A DNA stretch of 64,000 nucleotides from Davidsoniella eucalypti (taxonomy: Eukaryota; Ascomycota; Sordariomycetes; Microascales; Ceratocystidaceae), in contig RMBW01000032.1 of NCBI GenBank assembly GCA_004009845.1, positions 186,001 to 250,000 of the forward strand, read 5' to 3'. How positions within the stretch are numbered: the first letter of the stretch is position 1; each line of letters begins with the position of its first letter. Made by a program: the position numbers and the translations under genes. Below the pieces are notes generated by a model. The model saw nothing but the letters and a program-made list of their open reading frames with translations. It did not search any database and had not been told where the DNA came from. Positions 12,193 to 22,091 of this stretch are shown piece by piece.

Positions 12193-12905
12193 TAATTATA
12201 CGACGTGATTAATAGGTGGAGGGTTTCTCAGTCAGGAAGACTTTCTTCCGTCCCTCCCCCCCCCCCAAAAAAAAAGGCTTTGTGCCCAAGTTCATAATGG
12301 GATTTACAGTACCAAACTTGGGCCAATTTCATAAAACCGGCAGTTCCATTTTCTGGAACTCGGATTTGTTCTTTTTGGTTTTTTTCTTTTTCTGCAATTC
12401 AACTTTTGTTTGAATGACGATTTTTTACGTATTCCTTTTTGTTTTATTCCAAAGACTTTACGTTGTCCCACGACGTCAAGACTTGGACCCCTATGGTTCC
12501 TCTTTTCTTTACTCCAATTTTGTTCTATCATATATCCATGTAGCTTTCTGAAGCACTCTTCTCATTATGTTGGATTGGGGTTCTCACTTCGATCTTTTGT
12601 TTTGCATTTTCAGTTAATACCCCAGACCTGGCGTCTTGGTACAAGTTCTGTCTCTAATTATAGTTCACTAGCCTAGCCATAGTTTATAATTACGATTTCT
12701 TTGTACATTTCTAATCAATATGCGTTCTTATAGTGTGCATGTCATTTTTACATTTTTCCTTACCATGACGTCTAGTGATAGCATCTATTTGTTTACTTTC
12801 CCAATTGGGATGTAAGTGCCAAGATGAGTTAAAAGTGGACCCAATACTAGCCAATCATCTACATGATGACGTAGATCCACTTAATTACTGGGCTTGATTG
12901 GACAC

Positions 12906-12931
12906 ACGCGTACTTAAACACTTTGACGCGT
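12906..12931. promoter_or_regulatory. Paired MluI cell-cycle boxes (ACGCGT) upstream of POL12
   Basis: Two exact ACGCGT palindromes at 12906-12911 and 12926-12931, 20 bp apart (about two helical turns). MBF (Mbp1-Swi6 type) binds this element to drive G1/S transcription in yeasts, and DNA polymerase alpha subunit genes are classical targets there. Conservation of the role in this fungus is inference. Confidence 0.7.
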
Positions 12932-12943
12932 CGCGGGGCTCTT

Positions 12944-12958
12944 AAACCCTAACCCTAA
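12944..12958 (+). promoter_or_regulatory. Telobox-like double repeat AAACCCTAACCCTAA
   Basis: Two tandem telomere-type CCCTAA units, 13 bp after the second MluI box and about 270 bp before the POL12 ATG. Such interstitial motifs bind Tbf1/TRF-like factors in fungi. Too short to be a relic chromosome end. Confidence 0.6.
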
Positions 12959-13227
12959 TATCGATTTCAGCTTTAGCTTGGGTTTGGACTTTTGCAAAGC
13001 TTTGGACTGAGACAACTTGACGCTAAATTAGCAACCATCAACTATCAATTATACTACAAGCGTTTTGATTTTGTGCATTCAGTCTGCATTGTCTGCCCTT
13101 TTCTGTCTAATATAATCTCTGATTGTATATCAATAAACAATCCACTCGACCCGAAATATCTACGCATAAAAAGACACATCGCTATCTACGACAAGTCTAC
13201 CCACCTACATTTCTCACAAGACCGACC

Positions 13228-15496
13228 ATGTCAGATCCAACTGCCATTGCGGCAGCCGCCGCCGACCTGGCAACGTATTTCGCCGGTGCCGAGAACTTCG
13301 AAGCCGATGTCATCGCCGAACTATCGTCCATACAGCGAATCCACGGACTGTCTGTCGAGGACATATTTTACAAGTGGGAGTCATACTGCATCAAGATGGA
13401 GCGCGAGTCGAGCGATATATCGCTAGAAGCCGCGCGCTTGTTCAAGCAGGATGTACAGGACGCATTGGAGAAGAATATGCGTATGCAGACTTCGGCAGCG
13501 ACGGCAGCGGCAAGTTCGGCGACACGCAGAGTTGCGGGTGGTAGTTCTGGTGTGATGGGAACGCCTAGGGGCGCCAAAAGCGAGAATGTGTTTGGCATGT
13601 GAGTATTGATGATATTATAGAGACGCAGACAACGGTTCTTTGGTTGCTAATAGTGGATGTGTTTTCTTGCCAGGCTCGATGGACTCATGCAGACTCCCGG
13701 ATCATCAAAGTTGCCAAAAATGGGAAGTGTGAAGAAGCAACCATACCAAACGCCATCGGTATCACGTATTATCAAGAATGAGATACCGAGCTCGCCAGAC
13801 TTCAAGTCACCACACATGGCACTCACGTGAGTTTAAACCTGTTTCAAACCTCCTCTGTCCTCGACTACCTTGCTAAAGTTGTCTTGATATATCGAATAGG
13901 CCGTCTAAATTCAGTGACCGCCAGAAGCCAGGTGATGTGCTTGAGATATTTGCCCCCTCGACACTTCCAAAAGCCGAGTACCCTATCGTACCGTTCCCAA
14001 AGTCTCGTGTCAAGCTCTCTTCCGCATCGGACCAGAAGAAGATGGCGTACAAGCCTCTAGCGATGAATCTCCGAGAGGCCTCTGAGATCCTGGACGATCG
14101 GATAGAAGACTTCATGATGCTTGTGTCAGAACATCACGGTCTTGATTTGTCCGTGTTTGGTAACCCCGCCAGCCAAAGCACCACAGAGATTGTTGCAGTT
14201 GGCCGTGTAGCCAACGATTCAGCTGAGGGTCGTTTGAATGCTGCATCTATAGTCTTAGAGTCATCTCTCCGGCTAGGCAATGGCTACCGGGTTCCGCTCA
14301 ACCTCAGTAAGCTACAAGGTTACAGCTTCTTCCCTGGCCAGATCATTGCGGCACGTGGAAGAAATACCTCGGGAAACGAATTTCTCGTCAACCAGATCAT
14401 GGAGATCCCGTTATTGCAACATGCCGCCTCGACCCACGATGTATTAGAAGCAGCTCGTCAAAATATGCGTGGTGATCCTGATGCCATGGATGCTGACGAT
14501 GATCCGATGCCACTCAACATCATGATTGCGGCGGGACCGTATACGGCAGACGATAGTTTGAGGTTTGAGCCGCTTGCAGAGTTCTGCAAAATTGCAGCGA
14601 ATAAGATGGTTGACGTCGTAGTGCTCATGGGCCCATTCATTGATGTGAATCACCCGTTGATTGCAAGCGGAGACTTTGATCTCCCAGAAGAGGCACCCAT
14701 TGACCCAGACACGGTTACGATGAATACAGTGTTCAAGTATTTCATCTCGCCACATCTTGCCTCCATTATTAGAGTCAATCCGAAGGTATCCATCGTCTTG
14801 ATTCCATCTGTACGCGATGCCGTGAGCAAACACACTTCATGGCCACAAGACAGTTTCTCGGCCAGCAAGAAAGAACTGGGCCTAACGCCACATACACGAC
14901 TACTCACGAATCCCATGGTCCTGCGTATCAACGAGGCCGTTTTCGGACTTTCTTCACAAGATGTTCTTTTCGAGCTACGGCGAGAAGAGGTCGTTGGAGG
15001 AAGACCAAGCCAGACACAGCTACAAGATAGATTGTGCCGTTATGTTTTGGAACAAAGACACTTCTTCCCTATTTTCCCGTCTTCAGATCGAAGTGTTTTG
15101 ATGAAGGCTGGTACGGAAGATGGCCTACCCCCTGGTGCGTCATTAGATACGACATATCTCAAGCTAGGTGAGATAGTGAATAGTAGGCCAGATGTTATGA
15201 TCTTGCCTAGTTCACTGCCACCATTTGTCAAGGTAAGTTTTGCTATAGTCTCACATGGATAACAACAAGTAAATTCGTCTATATACTAACAAATCATCTT
15301 TCTTTTTTTTTTTCGTCCTTTATAGGTTATTGATAGTGTTTTAATGATCAACCCTGGGAATCTATCGAAGCGTGCAGGCGCTGGCACCTTTGCTAGAATG
15401 GCTATGTACCCGCCTACGGTCGATGGTAAGGATGAAGGTGCCATGTATCCGCATGAGCTGCATAGTCGGTCTCGTGTAGAGATCATCCGTATATAA
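13228..15496 (+). CDS. POL12: DNA polymerase alpha-primase subunit B (Pol12), four exons
   Basis: Non-catalytic B subunit that links polymerase alpha-primase to the replication fork and telomere capping machinery in the nucleus. Exons are 13228-13598, 13674-13826, 13900-15232 and 15326-15496, giving 675 aa; all introns are GT-AG and phase-consistent. The start MSDPTAIAAAAADLATYF precedes the helical N-terminal domain (VIAELSSIQRIHGLSVEDIF). A linker with QTPSVSRII and SSPDF motifs carries SP/TP sites suited to CDK phosphorylation. It is followed by the OB fold and the inactive phosphoesterase domain (NIMIAAGPYTADDSLRFEPL, DVVVLMGPFIDVNHPLI, ILPSSLPPFVKVIDSVLMIN). The C-terminus RAGAGTFARMAMYPP is the family signature. 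The promoter bears paired MluI boxes. It converges on the next gene with only 203 bp between stops. Confidence 0.95.
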
Positions 15497-15699
15497 ACAA
15501 ACAGGCTCTGTTTGTATGAAGATAAGCAGTGTGGGTGGTTAGATAGGCATAGATGATAGATACTGGATAGTTGGTATGTCCACGTATTTATTCTGCATGA
15601 ATATACATTTATATACGTAATAGAAGGAATTTTCTTATTAATCTGATAAGAATTAGATTTATTTGGTATCAAGAATGTATGTCTATATGTCGTCTGGAT

Positions 15700-17214
15700 T
15701 TACTCGGCTACTACACGTCGTCTCTTATCATTATTCCTACCATGATCTCGAGACTTGCTCCGTTTCCGCCGATGTCGCGAGGTTGATCTAGACCTAGATC
15801 TAATCTGAGTTTTATCTCGCGACCGATTCTTATTGCGATCTTGATCTCTACTCCGGCTTCGTCGCCGACGATCCCGATCCGGATCCCGTAACTCGTCTCG
15901 TTTATAGCCATCTCTCTCGCGGTACGAATCTCGGTCTTGACTTTGACTTCTGCTCCGGCTCCTGTTGTTTCGGCCCTTAGAATTTCCTGGTCCTAAGGGA
16001 ACGGCATTTGCACCGTTACCGCCACGGAAACCACCGTCTCCATTTCCGTCTGGGCGGAATCGCTCGTCGGCGGTGTCGTGAAAGTCGCCGCGTTGACGCC
16101 AGTTTGTATCTTTGTTGCCATCGCCGGCTCGTCGCTCGGTTAGTTGGCCCCAATTTCCGGTGTTTTCAGAGCGCATATCTTTGTATTTTGATGCACCTTT
16201 ACGACCTAGTTTGGTCATATCGCGGCGCTGGAGGTATTCGGGTAGGATAGAACGGTCCTTGATTTCATCGGCAAAGCGCGCGCCCATGATATCACGATCA
16301 GCAAGACCAGCGGCTTCAGCTTCGGCTTGATAGAAAGCGCCCTTGTGGTGATACTTTTGCATGTAGGCCATCTGACCCTTTCCATCTTGCTCCTCTTGTT
16401 GTTTGGCCAGGTGAGCATCGTCTTCGGCGCGTCGTTCCTCCTCGGTCAAGTTACGGCGGCGTTCAATTTCTTCGATTTCCTTTTCGCGCGCAATCATGGC
16501 CTCACGGTCGCGTTTGTATCTGCGAAGTTTGCGTAGCTTAAAGGCAGCGCGTTCAGCTTCTAAATCGATATTGTCGGTGTCGTCGACTTCGGCTTCGGGG
16601 TCCTCTTCGTCGTCCCAATGCTTCTTAGTTACTGCTTTAGCGGCTAGATCTTTTTGTATCTGTTCTTGTACGAGAGCATCGGCTTCGGATTTCTTGCGCG
16701 CCTCTTCTTCTTCGTTGGTGATAGAGTCTTTCGCGGCTTTTGCGGCATTGGCAAGACGCTGGGCTTTTGGAATGAATTTTGGCCGTAGCATCAATCGCCT
16801 TGGAGCTTCGTCTTCACTTGAGCTTTCTTCTTCGGAGCTTTCGTCCTCATCATCGTCATCGTCATCGTCGCTATTGTCGTCGTCTTCTTCATCCTTGTCG
16901 CCATCCTCCTCGTCTGTCACAAAGCCTTCGGCAGTTGCTAGTTGCTCGAGATCCTTGGCTTGTTGTCGACGCTTTGCTTTCTCGGCTTCTTCTTGGCGCC
17001 GGCGCTCATCTATGCTGGCTTGGCCGAGCTTTGTGGAAATTCGCGCGGCACCAGACGCTTTCGGAGGTGGTTTTCTTGTAGGCTCAGTGGGCGTTTCAGC
17101 GGCTTCTTCGTTTTCAGAGCCGGACTCGGAGTCTGATGAGTCGCTACCCGCTGGTTTTCCGGCTCTGTGACGCGTGGGTCGCGCCGGGTTTTTAGTCATT
17201 CGCGGAGGAGGCAT
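15700..17214 (-). CDS. MFAP1-type spliceosomal protein with a C-terminal RS-rich tail
   Basis: Homologue of microfibril-associated protein 1, a spliceosome B-complex component. Single exon, 504 aa, start at 17214 (MPPPRMTKNPARPTRHRAGK). An acidic, serine-rich N-terminal third (Glu/Asp/Ser runs near 110-140) leads into RRLMLRPKFIPKAQR. The conserved MFAP1 C-terminal domain has KHWDDEEDPEAEVDDTDNID, ERRRNLTEEERRAED, YMQKYHHKGAFYQ, DRSILPEYLQRRDMTKLGRK and GNWGQLTERRAGDG. Instead of ending soon after, the protein runs into a Gly/Asn patch and roughly 90 residues of RS/RD/RE repeats with basic clusters, like an SR-protein tail. Such a tail is not part of human MFAP1 as I know it, so lineage-specific fusion or extension is possible. 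The complementary strand shows long Ser/Arg-rich shadow ORFs. Confidence 0.9.
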   Translation of the reverse strand: MPPPRMTKNPARPTRHRAGKPAGSDSSDSESGSENEEAAETPTEPTRKPPPKASGAARISTKLGQASIDERRRQEEAEKAKRRQQAKDLEQLATAEGFVTDEEDGDKDEEDDDNSDDDDDDDEDESSEEESSSEDEAPRRLMLRPKFIPKAQRLANAAKAAKDSITNEEEEARKKSEADALVQEQIQKDLAAKAVTKKHWDDEEDPEAEVDDTDNIDLEAERAAFKLRKLRRYKRDREAMIAREKEIEEIERRRNLTEEERRAEDDAHLAKQQEEQDGKGQMAYMQKYHHKGAFYQAEAEAAGLADRDIMGARFADEIKDRSILPEYLQRRDMTKLGRKGASKYKDMRSENTGNWGQLTERRAGDGNKDTNWRQRGDFHDTADERFRPDGNGDGGFRGGNGANAVPLGPGNSKGRNNRSRSRSQSQDRDSYRERDGYKRDELRDPDRDRRRRSRSRDQDRNKNRSRDKTQIRSRSRSTSRHRRKRSKSRDHGRNNDKRRRVVAE

Positions 17215-17705
17215 TTTTGGTGTTTGAGGGCGTTGTTGAGCTTGATGTTCAACGATCTAAGAGGCTGAGGAACTGAATTACATCTAACAATAATATCATA
17301 AGGCTGATTGAAAATTATAGTGGGGACATGGGTAATCATTTACAGATAATGAATGAATTATAGGGTTATAGTGATTATGTAACCCTTAGTGTTAAATTTC
17401 ACAAGAGAATCTCTACTACTTCATTTTGTCAAGATATCAAATTTGAATAACAGAACAAGGATCATGTAATCCATAGATAGAAATTCATAGATTAGCAAAT
17501 CGAAAAACGAGGTATAACTTTTCCCATCCAATAACTTTGTAAAGATGTCTATGGACCCATATTGATGTAAACCCAAAAACGCCAGACCAGCATAAAGCAG
17601 TAACACAAACGGCAGAACCAAGCAATATCCACAAACACAAGCCAGTCTCTGTAAATCGTAACAAGTCGTGCGAGCATGCGATGATGTCGAGCTTATCTTT
17701 AATTT
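17215..17705. other. Intergenic: MFAP1 promoter and ALB1 3' flank
   Basis: AT-rich spacer between two genes transcribed leftward. It serves as the promoter of the MFAP1-type gene and the terminator side of the Alb1 gene. No motif beyond A/T tracts stands out. Confidence 0.5.
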
Positions 17706-18366
17706 TTACATGATATCGTCATCCACGGTAATCATAGTGTCAACAGCAGTGGTAATGGGGACTTCGTCGATGATATTAACATCAGCGCCCTCTATCTCAA
17801 CATTGCTGTCCACCAAGTTGGCAGAGACATATGGGTTAAAGCTTTTGATTTCGATCTGATCATCGGATTGGTCGTCATTCTCGCCGTCATCCTCGCCAAG
17901 CAGTTGGAAGTTAAACTTGGACTTGGATTCTCCGATGGTCTTGTTAACTTGATCCCAAGTCTTCTTGCGAGAGCGCACTGTTTGATCGTGCTGTATACTG
18001 CGCTCGATCTTGCGGGCAGTGATGGCGGTCACAGCCTCGGCACGGTCAAGGCCGTGCTTGTGGCGACGACGCTGCTTGGTGGTCTTGACGGCCTTGCGAC
18101 CGGTCTTGACCCTCTTGGCTACACCGGCATTGTGGTGGATGGAGAGAACAGACGGGCGGTTGTCGATGGATTCACGGGCCGCAGGGCTCGCGGCGCGCAC
18201 GGCCGGGCCGGCATTCAGGCTGGGAGAAGCTTCTCGGCGAGCTGAGCGAGAGCGCTGCGAAGGCTCTGTAGAAGAAGGTTAGAATGGCTCTTAAGATCCG
18301 GTTTGGTATATAAGAATGTGACATTGACGAACCTCTGTTCTTCTTCTTGATTCCGCCCTTGGACAT
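17706..18366 (-). CDS. Alb1-type pre-60S ribosome biogenesis factor
   Basis: Shuttling factor that in yeast accompanies Arx1 on late pre-60S particles from nucleus to cytoplasm. Exons on the minus strand are 18366-18333 and 18265-17706 (67-bp intron, TTCTACAG acceptor), 197 aa. The first exon MSKGGIKKKNR joins EPSQRSRSARREASPSLN, the conserved N-terminal ARRxxSP motif. A strongly basic middle (KTGRKAVKTTKQRRRHKHG) acts as a nuclear signal, and a long charged helix (RAEAVTAITARKIERSIQ) follows. The C-terminal third is acidic. The unspliced frame is interrupted, which supports the intron. It shares a divergent promoter with the deubiquitinase gene. The family call rests on size, basic layout and the N-terminal motif. 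Confidence 0.85.
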
Positions 18367-19450
18367 AGTTGCAACAATTCAGATTTAGCTGGCGAAGAAA
18401 AAGTAGGAGAATGTTGGGTTTGAATTATTGTAGGAGAACACCACAAGCAAAGGCTTGGATGCTGCTCCCGCAGCAACTGCCCGATCCGCCGCTGATGAAA
18501 TCGAGGATGCGACTCACTTTTTTCTTATCTTATCGCATACAGAATGGCTGGCTCGCTAACTTTAGGTGCAAATAGCTGTGCTGGCAAAACCGCTTATTTT
18601 GTAGGGTAGCTAATTGGCGGGTCTAGTCATCTAGTTTAGCAGTTGCAATGCTACAAGAGCAAGGCCCAAAAACATCAGAGACTAGCTAACTAACAGGCAG
18701 GAAGTCCACGAACGTGCTTGATCTTGTGTTCTTGCCATGTGAGCGAGACGTGCATGTCTGTATGTGCAATTGCCTCGTGAAGGGTTGTGCGTAAGAGTTT
18801 TGACATTTGAAAATTCTATTATTTTTCAAACCAAACAATAATTTTCTCATCTTCGTCTTCTATATTCATTTCATCACATTTTATATTTTCGATCTACCTG
18901 CCTTTGTTCTTTTGTACCCGCATCTTCTCAAGACTTTTTTTATCGGGTCCTCACTTTGATTCTGCGAGCCCACTTTATCTCGCCCTCACTGCGCCGCTTA
19001 TATAGTCCGCTCAATTCGCCTGCAAAGCCCCGAATTAAGAGCATCGAGAGACCGGCGCCTTCGAGCCAAAAGAAGAAGACAACTACTATTGATTTTTGCA
19101 CTTCGACTTTCTTCTTGCGGTGTGGCTACATTCCAGCTTAGCTAAAAGCTCGCCTGTCATCAACCAAGAGAGAAAAAAACGCCCGATTACCCGCCGCATG
19201 ATGGCCTTGAGCTCTAACTGTAGTGCCAGAGACAAAGACAGCAAAAACACATACACACCTATCTACGACACTACTACTCGATAGCTTTTTACCTTCTCGG
19301 GCCGGTTTGCTGGTCTACACGTGCCCTATTACTACCCCATCGACGATATCTTATACTAGACACTCCCGGCTTCCAGCGTGGTGTCTCGATCGCTCCCTCC
19401 GACCTCTACTGGCACGCGCGTTCCTTTGCAGCACATTTGCATTTCCAGCT
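18367..19450. promoter_or_regulatory. Divergent promoter region ALB1 / Ubp16-type gene with long leader
   Basis: 1.08 kb between divergent starts. The part from 18,830 on is CT-rich and likely transcribed as leader of the deubiquitinase gene. It contains an upstream ORF (19198-19284) and a CACGTG near 19319. No other gene was recognised. Confidence 0.5.
19198..19284 (+). promoter_or_regulatory. Upstream ORF in the leader of the deubiquitinase gene
   Basis: ATG-ATG start at 19198, 28 codons (MMALSSNCSARDKDSK...), stop TAG at 19282-19284, ending 166 bp before the main ATG. It would lower translation if present in the mature leader, unless spliced out. Confidence 0.45.
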
Positions 19451-21502
19451 ATGAATTCACGACACTCTTCATCTTCTCCTCTTCGTCTGCGAGACCAAAC
19501 TATCTACGCCCACAGCTCGTATAGGGCCCGTTCCAAGAACTCGCCTGACACCTCTATATACGACCGCTTGCAGGACTCGCAAATAGTCATCAGCTGTGTC
19601 ATTGTCGCACTCTGTGCGGTCGTCGCTTCGTGGAATATCCCTATCCGCATTGGCAACCGGGTCTTTACCTTGCACCGCCTCTTGTGGGAGCTGTTTGTAG
19701 CCCTGACACCGGCATATTTCATTCAGATCGTCGATCGCTGGCTAAACCCGCTAAACAACCTTACGCCCATGACACTTACCTTGCCCCACGCTACCAAGAG
19801 CGATGCGCTTGCGCGTATTCTCGGAGTCGACCAGCCTGGTGGAATCATGGCTTCGGTTTCCCAGGCACGGCGCCGCTTGTCGTCGGTGTCGGCTTTCAAG
19901 CCCGAACGATGCAAGCCTCCCGGCCTGGGAAACTGGGATAATTCGTGCTACCAGAATAGTGTGCTACAGGGACTTTCATCGCTAACACCACTCCCTCATT
20001 ATCTGTCTGGCCCGGAAAATGGCCTTGCTGTTCCCACATCATCCACGACATATTCTTTGCTGGGCCTCATTGCAGATCTGAACCATGGGTCTAATAACGG
20101 TAGGACGTTGTGGACACCATCAATCCTGAAGAGCATGAGCAGTCGAATTCAGCAAGATGCCCAGGAATACTTTTCGAAGCTTCTTGATGAGGTTGATAAG
20201 GAACTTATCAAGTCTATCAATCAATCATACAAACCCCATGGCCTGGAGCGTAAAGACGAGCACGATGCGGATATAGACGAAAAGGCCAAGGCGCTGTCGA
20301 AAATCGTCAAAGGGGCCGAGGTTATCAAAGCTGCAGAACTAAGAAATCCCCTCGAAGGACTAGTTGCACAACGAGTCGCATGTGTTCAATGCGGCTACTC
20401 GGAAGGACTTTCTATGATTCCATTCATATGCCTGACGCTTAACCTTGGAATTAGTGCCGAGCCATGTGACATCTATCAACGATTAGATGCGTACACCAAT
20501 GTTGAAAGTATTGAAGGCGTTCACTGTGGTAAATGTACACTGCTTAAGAACCAGAAAATCATGTCTATTTTGCTCAGTCGTATGAGAACTTCTGGTATGC
20601 CAGAGGATAAACTCGCTGAGCATATCAGCCGCCTTGCCGCCGTGGAAGATGCATTAGAAGACGATGATTTCGAAGATTCGACCTTGCGAGAAAAATGCAA
20701 AATTTCAACACAAAACAAAGTTTCCTCTACCAAAACCAAGCAGATGGTCATTGCCCGGCCACCAAAGAGCTTGGTGATCCATATTAACCGGTCTGTCTTC
20801 GACGAGAGAACGTTCATGCTGATGAAGAACCCTGCCCCAGTGCAATTTCCCGTGGATCTTGACTTGGGACCATGGTGTATTGGCAGTGCTCCCAATACAT
20901 CGGATACAGTATCAGAGGAGGATGAAGAACACTGGGTCACAAGAGCTGATTCGTCAATGGCAGCTGGCGACTCATCCCACACCAAAATATCGGGGCCAAT
21001 GTACCAGCTCCGAGCTGTCGTGACCCACCAAGGCCGGCACGACAATGGCCACTACATCTGCTACCGAAAGCATCCTGGTGTCGATGGACTGCCCACTTTC
21101 GAGCAATCACGCATGGGCGATGTGAACCCTGGGGAACAGGATATCGAGCTCGAGAACCTCAGCAAAGAGGACCTATTCAGCCAAGAAGACTGGTGGAGAC
21201 TCAGTGACGAGACAGTCACCAAGTGTACAGAAGACGACGTGCTGAACCAGGGAGGCGCCTTCATGCTGTTCTACGACTGCGTTGACGAAGTCCCAATACG
21301 CACGGCAGGGCTTGAGAGCCATGCCAAGGCGGCGTCTAGTATTGGCTCTGCTACGGCATCAGACCCATCTTCATATGGAGCTAGCAACACTATCACGTCT
21401 GCCGGGAGTGATTCATCTGAAGATGTTGAGGAACACATGCAAAAGCCACAGCCTGGATCGTCAATTGACGATGGTTTGGATGTCCCTGAGCTTGCAGTGT
21501 AG
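19451..21502 (+). CDS. Membrane-anchored ubiquitin-specific protease (Ubp16/USP30-like)
   Basis: Cysteine deubiquitinase of the USP (C19) family. Single exon, 683 aa, starting at MNSRHSSSSPLRLRD, the first in-frame ATG; the frame is open a further 76 codons upstream but lacks an ATG. Two hydrophobic segments near residues 45-63 (IVISCVIVALCAVVASWNI) and 77-95 (LLWELFVALTPAYFIQIV) suggest N-terminal membrane anchoring, as in yeast Ubp16 on the mitochondrial outer membrane. The Cys box is GLGNWDNSCYQNSVLQGLSS (Cys166) and the His box YQLRAVVTHQGRHDNGHYICY (His534). A zinc-ribbon-like CVQCG...HCGKC pair lies in the fingers region. The C-terminal 80 residues are Ser-rich and disordered. Membrane location is inferred. 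Confidence 0.9.
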   Translation: MNSRHSSSSPLRLRDQTIYAHSSYRARSKNSPDTSIYDRLQDSQIVISCVIVALCAVVASWNIPIRIGNRVFTLHRLLWELFVALTPAYFIQIVDRWLNPLNNLTPMTLTLPHATKSDALARILGVDQPGGIMASVSQARRRLSSVSAFKPERCKPPGLGNWDNSCYQNSVLQGLSSLTPLPHYLSGPENGLAVPTSSTTYSLLGLIADLNHGSNNGRTLWTPSILKSMSSRIQQDAQEYFSKLLDEVDKELIKSINQSYKPHGLERKDEHDADIDEKAKALSKIVKGAEVIKAAELRNPLEGLVAQRVACVQCGYSEGLSMIPFICLTLNLGISAEPCDIYQRLDAYTNVESIEGVHCGKCTLLKNQKIMSILLSRMRTSGMPEDKLAEHISRLAAVEDALEDDDFEDSTLREKCKISTQNKVSSTKTKQMVIARPPKSLVIHINRSVFDERTFMLMKNPAPVQFPVDLDLGPWCIGSAPNTSDTVSEEDEEHWVTRADSSMAAGDSSHTKISGPMYQLRAVVTHQGRHDNGHYICYRKHPGVDGLPTFEQSRMGDVNPGEQDIELENLSKEDLFSQEDWWRLSDETVTKCTEDDVLNQGGAFMLFYDCVDEVPIRTAGLESHAKAASSIGSATASDPSSYGASNTITSAGSDSSEDVEEHMQKPQPGSSIDDGLDVPELAV

Positions 21503-22091
21503 TTACGATACTTTCCTTTTTATCGTTTTTATGTGTATTTTTTATTCTAAGAGAGAAAGGGTTGGTTTGGCATTTTGGAGTTTCATTTTTTATAGCGTAT
21601 TTGATAGATGGTGGTTTAGACTATCTATATTGTTTGTTTGTATGCAGGGTTTAGTAAATCGATGGGTGAGGGGAAAGGACAACAGAACTTTAGAGGTACA
21701 AGCTGCGATATTTGTTTACGAGAATAAAATGATATCGGGTCATTGAGTCATTTCAGGTGCGATCTTTGTTATGTTTTCATTCATCATGTAGTCAGCCGCT
21801 TGGCCGATTAGCTGTCGACGACACAACCCTAACACAACAGGGTTAGGGCTGTTGCCTACTGTCGCGTTAATGACCAGGGCCCACTTAATACAATTTATCC
21901 CAATCGAGGTTATCCCAATGGAACCGCGTCAAAAGCACAATTAGGAATTTAATTTGATCCAAGCTAGCGATTCCATCCCGGTCAGTTTTATCTGGTATTT
22001 TTTCCTCCTTGTTTTCTTTTGTTTATTACTTATCGTGATATTGCTTCATGCCTGGTTTGCTCATTCGATCGGAAGCTCTGCAAGCTCTGCA
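21503..22091. promoter_or_regulatory. Intergenic region with inverted telomere-type repeat upstream of the Rad9-like gene
   Basis: Contains the 3' flank of the deubiquitinase gene and, at 21825-21848, CCCTAAC and GTTAGGG in inverted orientation, then a TCGCGT motif near 21863. No further gene. Confidence 0.5.

Larger units (their letters stand above)
12193..13227. promoter_or_regulatory. Intergenic region with POL12 promoter
   Basis: The left half is the 3' flank of the GATA factor gene, with an 11-C/9-A homopolymer pair at 12256-12275. The right half holds the POL12 promoter: two MluI boxes and a double telomere-like repeat around 12906-12958. The roughly 270-bp leader after that has no upstream ATG that I could see. 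No other gene. Confidence 0.6.

Noticed and set aside
16496..17170. 224-codon Ser-rich plus-strand frame opposite the MFAP1 gene
   Set aside because: Mirror of the acidic/Ser-rich sense sequence (GAx/GAT codons read as serine codons); no independent signal.
17868..18282. 125- and 90-codon plus-strand frames opposite ALB1
   Set aside because: Antisense of the basic Alb1 coding exon; no independent start context or family.
19223..19450. 76-codon N-terminal extension of the deubiquitinase
   Set aside because: Open but begins with GTG, no ATG; residues look like translated leader. First ATG at 19451 used.
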